Source: Dactylorhiza incarnata (lineage: Eukaryota; Streptophyta; Magnoliopsida; Asparagales; Orchidaceae). From it: a DNA stretch of 64,000 bases. Below, piece by piece: positions 57,283 through 64,000 of this stretch. A model generated the notes under the pieces. That model was not told where the DNA came from and did not search any database. It saw only the letters and a program-made list of their open reading frames with translations. The position numbers and the translations under genes were made by a program. The stretch is taken from the NCBI GenBank assembly GCA_033032865.1, contig JAWHQI010000272.1, positions 1,302,001-1,366,000 on the forward strand, in the 5' to 3' direction. The stretch's first letter is position 1; each line of letters opens with the position of its first letter.

Positions 57283-57378
57283 GATCAATTGTTTGCCCCA
57301 AATTGTTTCTGGTTGTTTTGGCTTGTAACTCTAGTTGTTATTCCTGCTTGCTCTCACAAGGTCCGAAAAATTTTCACA

Positions 57379-57391
57379 TGGTATCAGAGGC
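57379..57391 (+). other. Primer-binding site of copia 2 (tRNA-iMet)
   Basis: TGGTATCAGAGGC directly after the LTR. Confidence 0.9.
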
Positions 57392-57466
57392 AGGTTGGAG
57401 TGGTTAGAGCAGTGAATAACTTAGAGTAGCCATTGCCTTTGTGAAGAAGGAACCAGAGGGAAAACA

Positions 57467-60400
57467 ATGGAAGGCGGATTTGCAAGAGGTCTTGGGATTG
57501 ATATGCTTACTTCGACCAACTTTAAGAAGTGGAGGTCATGTATGCAGAGCTATCTTCTAGGGGAGGACCTCTGGGAGGTTGTTGGAGGAGATGCAACTGA
57601 AGAGGTGAAGGCAACGGAAGCAGGTGATAATGGTCCGGCTGTGAGGGCATGGAGAAAGACCAATGCTAAAGCCGAGTTCACCTTGAAGCGTGCCATTTCA
57701 CCGGAACTATTTGATCACATCTTAGGGTGTGGATCAGCTGTCGAAATCTGGAGAGCCCTGGATGGGATGTTTAACAAGAAGAATGTGGCGAGGCTGCAGT
57801 TCTTGGAGAATGAGCTGGCAAGGTCGGCTCAGGGTGATCTTTCTATCTCAAACTTCTTTCTGAAGATGAAGAACCTCTGCGCTGAGATATCAGCACTGGA
57901 TCCTGATGAGCCTATCTCTGAGGCAAAGCTGAAGAGGCACATCATCCGCGGCCTGCGGAAGGAATATGTTGCCTTTGTGACGTCAGTGCAGGGATGGGCA
58001 AATCAGCCGTCTCTGCTAGAGCTGGAGAATCTGCTAGCTTCGCAGGAAAGTCTGGCAAGGCAGATGGCGGGGTTGTCAGTGGCTGGGGGAGACGGCGAGG
58101 TGCTCTTCTCAGGGAAGAAGAAGAAGTGGGAGAAGAAGAAGAAGATCGCAGGAGGCTATGAGCCTTCAACTTCTGGGCAGCAGGAAAGGGGGTATGCTCC
58201 CAAGGCTGACGGGAAGAAGAAGGGTGAAGGTCCGAGATGCTTCAAGTGCGGGAAGGTTGGGCACTTCAAGAAGGAATGCCCAGTTGTTACTCAATCAGGG
58301 CATGTTGCTGGGAAGGTGGAAGTGGAGACCAGGCACGTTGATGGAGGATGGGGAGGAGCCTTCTCGGCTTCGGTTGAAGCCTCGGCTACTATCAACTATC
58401 AGGAGGACTGGATCGTGGACTCGGGGTGTGGTCATCACCTCACCGGAGACGAGACGAAGCTTTCATCTGCACAGCCCTATACAGGTAACAATGCTATCAT
58501 CACCGCTGATAATACTGTGCATCCAGTAGAGAAAGTTGGGGTTGTTTCTTTGGGCAGTGATAGAGGGCCACTTACTTTGAAGAGTGTCTATCATGTGCCC
58601 GGAATGAAGAAAAACCTCTTCTCCGTGACCAACGCTGTAGACGCTGGGTATCACGTTCTGTTCGGCCCAACAGAAGTGAAGTTTCTACGAAACTTTGAGA
58701 ATGTTAAGGCGGAGGTCGTTCATGTTGGGAGACGGGCAAAGGACTTGTTTGTATTGTCAACAAGTTCCTACGTCGACAAAATGAAGACGAATGATGGTGC
58801 CGTGATATGGCATGAGAGGTTGGGGCACGTAGGAATGGACAAGCTGAAAGCAATGGCGGTGAGAGGTCTGGTCAAGGGCCTGCCAAGTCTATCCTCCTAC
58901 GGAGAAGGTCATGTTTGCGCAGGATGTCAGTTCGGCAAGTCTCATCGACTACCGTTTGACAAGTCGCAGACAAGGAGTAGTGTGCCGTTGGAGTGCATCC
59001 ACGGTGACTTGATGGGACCAACTGCTACCCCAAGCCTCGGAGGTAGCAGGTATATGCTGGTGCTGATCGATGATTACACCAGATATGTCTGGGTTTATTT
59101 CCTGAAGGAGAAGGCGGAAGCGTTTGCCAAGTTTGTGGAGTTCAAGGAGCTCGTGGAAGGTCGGCTGAATCTGCGGATCAAGAAGCTGAGGACGGACAAC
59201 GGAGGAGAGTTCACCTCTGCTGAGTTCTCCAGTTTTGCAGGAAGGCAGGCATCCGGAGAGAGCTCACTTGTGCTCATACTCCACAACAGAACGGAGTTGC
59301 AGAACGGAAGATCCGTCATCTGACGGAGACCTGCAAGTGTTGGCTGCATGCCAAGAGTATCCCAAAGTCCTTCTGGGCGGAGGGAATGTCTTGTGCTGCC
59401 TACGTCATCAACATGATGCCTCTGAGCCCCATCAACATGTTAACTCCGCATGAGTTGATGTTCAAGGAGAAGCCAAGCGTGGCACACCTTAGGGTGTTTG
59501 GTTCTACCTGCTACGTGCACATCCCGGATGCTCTTCGGACAAAGCTAGAAGCGAAAGCTAGGAAGCTAGTCTTTGTGGGATACGATGAGAGGAAGAAGGG
59601 GTGGAAGTGCATGGACCCGGAGACGCGGAGATTTGTTGTATCTCGCGACGTCGTGTTTGATGAGGTGACATCTTACAAGGGGTCTTCTGGAGTGGAGCTA
59701 CCGGAAAGCAGGGTGGAGGAGCCGGAGGAAGCTGTGGAGAATCTTCAGGTGGAGCTACCTGTGTCACCAGGTGGTCCATCTCCCTCTAGTTCCGAGACGG
59801 GGGCTTCTGGTTCAGGGAGCAGGGGGAGCAATGCTCCTAGCACGTCTGGAAGGGGAGCTAGGGAAGAAGCAGCTGGAGATGAAGCGGTTCAGGGGAAGGA
59901 GCTGAGGAGGTCGAAGCGAGCGATCATTGCCCCTGATCGCTATACAGGAGGAAACGCAGTGAGCTTTGTCTCATGTTTCTTCGCTGGTCCCTTGGATGAG
60001 AGGGAGCCGTCGAGCTTTGAGAAGGCCCAAGGCGTGAAGGAGTGGGACGTTGCGATGCAAGAAGAGATGGCAGCTCTTGAGAAGAATGAGACCTGGTCTC
60101 TTGTGCCCAAGCCTAAGGGCATCGCTCCTGTGACATGCAAGTGGGTCTACAAGCTTAAGAAGAAAGCTGACGGCAGTATCGAGCGGTACAAGGCTCGTCT
60201 TGTAGCTCGGGGGTTCTCGCAGCAATACGGTGAGGACTATGATGAGACATTCAGTCCGGTGGCAAAAATGACTTCAGTTCGGTTCATCATTGCCTTGGCG
60301 GCGTTCAGTGGATGGGAGATTTGGCAGCTCGACGTCAAGAACGCCTTCTTGTACGGCGAGATTGACAAGGACATCTTCATGGTCCAGCCACCAGGTTTTG

Positions 60401-61551
60401 TGTCTGAAGATTTTCCGGAGCATGTCTGCAAGCTGAAGAAGGCCTTGTATGGGTTGAAGCAAGCGCCGAGGGCGTGGTACGGGAAGATCGCAGAATATCT
60501 CTTATTCTGTGGATTTGTTGCTTCAGACTCAGATTCAAGCTTGTTCGTCAAGAAGAGCGGGGAGCTTCAGGTCATCGTGCTGCTTTACGTCGACGATATG
60601 ATCGTGACGGGGAATTCAAAGGAGGAAGTAGCAAGGCTTCGGGCTGAGCTATCTGTCAGATTTGAGATGAAGGACTTAGGTGAGCTTCACCATTTCCTTG
60701 GACTTGAGGTGCAGAGGAAGGAAGGTGGAGTGCTGGTTTCCCAGGCTGGATATGCGGAGCGGATCGTGGAGCGGTTCGGCATGAAGGAAGGGAAGTGCAC
60801 TTCCACACCTCTGGAGAAGGCTATGAAGCTTCGGAAGGATGAGGGGAGGATCATGCAAGATCCGTTGGTGTTCCGAGCTCTGGTTGGGAGCTTAATCTAT
60901 CTGACGATCACGAGGCCGGACATTGCATATGCAGTGGGCAGGGTGAGTCGGTTTATGGCGGAGCCACGGGTACCTCATCTGCTAGCGGCCAAGAATATTC
61001 TGAAGTATGTCAAGGCGACCTCAGACATGGGTCTCCTATACAGGAGGGATGCGGGCTTCAAAGTGCATGGATACATGGATGCTGATTACGGGGGAGATTC
61101 GGATGATCGGAAGTCGACATCTGGATTCGTCTTCATGGCGGGCCCTACGGCTATATCATGGTGCAGCAAGAAGCAAGATTCCGTGTCAGTCTCTACCACG
61201 GAAGCAGAATACAAGGCTTCGGCCTTGGCAGCTCAGGAAGCCATCTGGCTTAGGAGGTTGGTAGGAGACGTCCACAAGGAGGTTCGGGAGCCGACTCTGC
61301 TACGCGGTGACAACGAGAGTGCTCTCAAACTGGTAACCAATCCAGTTTGTCACGCGAGGACCAAGCATATTGAGATCGAGCATCACTTCATACGGGAGAA
61401 GGTGCTGGAGGGGTCTCTTTCGGTCGAGCATGTGCGGAGTGCGGACAATGTCGCGGACATCTTCACAAAGGCGCTGGCAAAGGGGCCGTTCACACGGCTA
61501 AGGAGCCTACTGGGGCTAGTTTCAACTTCCCACTTCAAGGGGGAGTGTTGA
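57467..61551 (+). pseudogene. Copia 2 Gag-Pol polyprotein, intact except for one frame change
   Basis: ATG at 57467 (AACAATGG context) opens 618 codons: Gag (NFKKWRSCMQSYLLGEDLWE, LKRHIIRGLRKEYVAFVTSV), zinc knuckle CFKCGKVGHFKKEC, protease WIVDSGCGHHLTG, pre-integrase (WHERLGHVGMDKL) and the integrase core up to RTDNGGEFTSAEF. At a T run (59233-59236) the expected continuation moves to another frame, which is open without a break to 61551. That frame carries the rest of integrase, RT (DVKNAFLYGE, YVDDMIVTG), and RNase H (DADYGGDSDDRKSTSGF, KHIEIEHHFIREKV). The final TGA lies in the first bases of the 3' LTR. One missing or extra base accounts for everything; an assembly or read error in the homopolymer is as likely as a real mutation. 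Confidence 0.93.
61537..61545 (+). other. Polypurine tract of copia 2
   Basis: AAGGGGGAG immediately before the 3' LTR; it also codes for the last residues of the polyprotein. Confidence 0.85.
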
Positions 61552-62889
61552 AATTGTTGAAGTGGAAGTTGGGGGTCTTTTGGACCTGGGCGGTCAGGAG
61601 GAGATCGGGCGGTCACGTGTGACCGCACGATCTGGCGGTCAGTTCTGCGGTTTGGCTAGTGCTAGCCTAGCTGCGGTCTCCTGGGGTAGCCGCTGGTTTC
61701 TGGTCCAAGGCAGCTGGAGGTGAAGGTCGTGCGGTCTGTCTCTGATCGCATGGCGGGAGGTTCGTCTTCAGGTCGCGCGGTCTGTGCGTAACCGCGTGGT
61801 GGCTCGTCCTCTTCAAGGCTGTGGCGATCTGGCGTGATCGCACAGCTGGTTCCAGGTTTTCCAGGTTGCGGTCTGGTGTCTGACCAGTCTGTCTGGTGGT
61901 GATCGCAGACTATGGATCTTAGTCTCGCGGTCTCAGCTCGCGGTCTCAGGAGGAGGCTGGTATGCGAGCTGGTTGCAGCTCGCAGTCTCAGGAGGAGACA
62001 GGGAGGCGATCTGGTTACTGTTCGCGGTCTCAGGAGGAGATCGGCATACGAACAGGAGTTCGCGGTCTTGTGCGGACTGACTGTGTTTGCGGTCTTGAGC
62101 GAACACAGGAGGTGAATGGCTTCGGGCGGTCTGGCGATCTCTTTGGAGAGTCGCGGTCTGTCGTGAGAGTGGCGGTCTCTCATGGTAGACATTGAAGCTG
62201 ACAGGTTCACCAAATGAAGCAGGAGTGTTGCTGCTGATCGCGCGGAGTGACCGATAAGGTCGCGCGGTCTGTGGGGTGGTGATCCTATCTCATAGGGCGG
62301 TGACTGGATCAGGTCCCGCGCCTATAAATAGGAGGCCACTGTAGCAGCAAAAGTAGAACACACCAAGTGTAAGCTGAGTTCGCGTCTTTCTTGCGGTCTG
62401 TGTTTTCTGACCGGGCGGTCTCTGATCGAATTCTTCTTGTGCAGCTTCTGCGGATAGTGCGGGCAGCAGCGATCACCTCTTCCTCTGAAAGTGTTCGGGC
62501 GGTCTGCGGCTTGGAGTTGTGTTGCTGGAGTTTGGGAAGATCAGGAGGTCGAAAGAAGAGAGCGGTCTGTGCAGCGATTTAGTGGTGGTCTGAGGTCGGC
62601 AGGGTGTTGCGGTCTAGCAACAGGAGGAGATCGCAAGGGAGTTCGCGCGGTCTGTGCAAAAGAGGTCGTGCGGGTTGTGCGGTCTGAAGTCTTTCAGTAT
62701 TCTTCTCTGTATTGGTTCTGGAGTGTTGTGCTGACGAAATCATGTCTCGTCAAGCATGTCTTGCCCTGTAACTGAAGTTAGAAAATCAATAAAGATCAAT
62801 TGTTTGCCCCAAATTGTTTCTGGTTGTTTTGGCTTGTAACTCTAGTTGTTATTCCTGCTTGCTCTCACAAGGTCCGAAAAATTTTCACA
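61546..62889 (+). repeat. Copia 2 3' LTR
   Basis: Identical to the 5' LTR except A at 62581 by visual comparison. Carries the same TATA box, GCGGTCT words and AATAAA. Confidence 0.95.
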
Positions 62890-62894
62890 ATTCG

Positions 62895-63072
62895 CGCCGA
62901 GGTGATGACGAAGGAGGTAGAGCCCCTGATAGCGGACGAGTGTGAAGTCTCTTTTCAGAGGGGCATTCAGAAGACTCTCCGTATGATGGGGAGGAAGTTC
63001 GGGTGCGACACCGCTGGCCTCGGAGCCGGAGATCTTTCTGGAGACGACTACTCGCACGTGGCCGAGGACTGA
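62895..63072 (+). pseudogene. Last coding segment of the interrupted Transposase_28-like gene
   Basis: Resumes in frame after the copia 2 target duplication (I-R then AEVMTKEVEPLIADEC) and ends in an acidic tail (GDLSGDDYSHVAED) with TGA at 63070-63072. Preserved frame to a natural stop shows the gene was intact here when copia 2 inserted. Confidence 0.6.
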
Positions 63073-63364
63073 TGTTGATTATCTTTCATTTTCTCGCTTT
63101 CAGCTTTGTTGTTCATTTGTGTGTTTGTCGGATGTAGTTGTATCTCCTTTATTGCATGCGTCGTACTTGTTTTCCTGCATGATCTTGTCAATTTGGTTGT
63201 TAGCACCTGCATAGTTTGATTGTTTTCAAAATTACAGATGAGTTTGCGTGGATCTGAGCCCGGGGCATTTATACTAGTTTGCACGAGTCTGTGCTCGCGG
63301 ATTTTACATTATATATAAAATTAGTTTGCCCAAGTCTGAGCTCGCGGCTTTTATATAATATAAG
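63073..63364. other. 3' flank of the Transposase_28-like gene
   Basis: T-rich DNA followed by two diverged copies of a unit with TTTGCACGAGTCTGTGCTCGCGG / TTTGCCCAAGTCTGAGCTCGCGG-like words and TATATAA runs. No gene is seen. It may be the 3' untranslated part of a larger element. Confidence 0.4.
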
Positions 63365-63940
63365 CTTGGTCGGTGAATAGCTGGTGTATTCAAACCGGGG
63401 GCGAACGTAAGGGGGGCAGGCCCCTACGACGCCGGGACTCTACGGCGGAGGAGAAGGGCGAACCTTCAATCGACGGCGGTGCGAAGTCCCCAGGGCAAGG
63501 CCCCGAGATGGCCGGTGAATAGCTGGTGTATTCAAACCGTGGGCGAACGTACGGGGGGCAGGCCCCTACGACGCCGGGACTCTATGGCGGAGGAGAAGGG
63601 CGAACCTTCAATCGACGGCGGTGCGAAGTCCTCAGGGCAGGGCCCCGAGATGGCCGGTGAATAGCTGGTGTATTCAAACCGAGGGTGAACGTAAGGGGGG
63701 CAGGCCCCTACGACACCGGGACTCGACGACGGAGGAGAAGGGCGAACCTTCAATCGACGGCGGTGGAAAACCCCCGGGGGCAGGGCCCCGAAGTGATCGG
63801 TAAATAGCTGGTGTATTCAAACCGGGGGTGAACGTAAGGGGGGCAGGCGCCTACAACACCGGGACTCGACGGCGGAGGAGAAGGGCGAACCTTCAATCGA
63901 CGGCGGTGCAAAGTCCCTGGGGCAGGGCCCCGAAGTGGTT
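63365..63940. repeat. 142-bp tandem array, four units
   Basis: CGGTGAATAGCTGGTGTATT recurs at about 63371, 63513, 63655 and (as CGGTAAATAGC) 63798. Each unit also contains GGGGGGCAGGCCCCTACGAC and a CTTCAATCGACGGCGGTG segment. The array sits just downstream of the Transposase_28-like gene, where Tat-like elements often carry tandem repeats. Short ORFs in it are repeat products. Confidence 0.9.
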
Positions 63941-64000
63941 CCTGCAGTAGAACAGTTTAAGACAGATAGAATATAACTAGAAAATATTGATACACGCGCA

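Larger units (their letters stand above)
56035..57378 (+). repeat. Copia 2 5' LTR
   Basis: Contains about 20 dispersed copies of GCGGTCT, the TATA box at 56812-56819 and an AATAAA at 57277-57282. The open frames within it are not supported as genes. Confidence 0.95.
56035..62889 (+). mobile_element. Copia 2: very young Ty1/copia element
   Basis: LTRs 56035-57378 and 61546-62889 are both exactly 1344 bp, with one visible difference (G57070 against A62581). The target duplication ATTCG is at 56030-56034 and 62890-62894. LTR ends are TGTTGAAATTG...AATTTTCACA. The primer site, purine tract, TATA box and polyadenylation signal are all intact. The only visible lesion is one frame change in integrase. 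The lineage within copia is uncertain. Confidence 0.95.
42849..63072 (+). pseudogene. Transposase_28-like ('putative gypsy-type transposon') gene, split by two copia insertions
   Basis: Coding pieces are 42956-43407, 55162-55537, 55622-56034 and 62895-63072, with an 84-bp intron and copia 1 and copia 2 in between. Joined they keep one frame of 472 codons to the TGA at 63070. The N-terminal part (PPPEEVVEIFRFCGVPITQF, FFREHSTRFSLEIFKDW, SWFHFGAKADY) resembles the N-terminal domain that plants annotate as 'putative gypsy-type transposon'. The middle is Pro-rich, and residues encoded at 55690-56034 are a long charged coiled coil. Such ORFs occur as extra genes in Tat-like or large non-autonomous elements, so this may be a cargo ORF of another retroelement rather than a host gene. 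The N-terminus is unresolved: an exon from 42849 is open in a different frame up to 42956. Confidence 0.55.

Noticed and set aside
63479..63803. Two 60-codon ORFs beginning MRSPQG
   Set aside because: Same frame of neighbouring 142-bp repeat units.

Overview
The window reads as a stretch of angiosperm nuclear DNA made almost entirely of transposable elements. The evidence is: a plant-type hAT transposase; Ty3/gypsy elements of the chromodomain-bearing Tekay/Del type and of the Tat type; two Ty1/copia elements, one of them SIRE-like with an extra env-like ORF; tRNA-iMet primer-binding sites; U2-type GT-AG introns; and long GC-rich minisatellites. Nothing in the sequence lets me name a species. 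No rRNA, tRNA, CRISPR or clearly host-type cellular gene was recognised.

Layout. 1-1762: 5' part of a hAT DNA transposon on the minus strand, with an open 382-codon transposase that runs off the left edge, preceded by a (GA)n tract, a 52-bp palindrome and GGACCGGTC-type repeats. 1763-4326: low-information and repeat-derived DNA with three short tandem or palindromic arrays. 4327-42205: a plus-strand Tekay/Del-type gypsy element ('element B') with LTRs of about 6.3 kb, longer than its 4.9-kb internal region. Its 5' LTR is split by a second, younger minus-strand Tekay/Del element ('element A', 7856-20994, 4.1-kb LTRs, target duplication TGTAG). Its 3' LTR is split by a minus-strand non-autonomous Tat-like element ('element T', 29060-36458, target duplication TTGAG) that keeps only gag and protease remnants and has a tandem array where reverse transcriptase and integrase would be. 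42206-63072: a coding sequence resembling the plant 'putative gypsy-type transposon' (Transposase_28-like) proteins, split by a minus-strand SIRE-like copia ('copia 1', 43408-55156, target duplication CCTTG) and by a very young plus-strand copia ('copia 2', 56035-62889, target duplication ATTCG). Removing both insertions and one 84-bp intron leaves one frame of 472 codons from 42956 to 63072. 63073-64000: downstream DNA ending in a 142-bp tandem array.

Functionally these are five LTR elements and a DNA transposon rather than cooperating genes. The most notable feature is that elements A and B both have an intron (135 and 120 bp) at the same place and phase, between Gag and protease. Unspliced RNA would give Gag alone and spliced RNA a Gag-Pol fusion. 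Other points of interest are arrays in the LTRs and in place of pol, a motif GCGGTCT repeated about 20 times in each copia 2 LTR, and a single frame break in the otherwise nearly pristine copia 2. All family names come from motif recognition by eye, and no database search was run.
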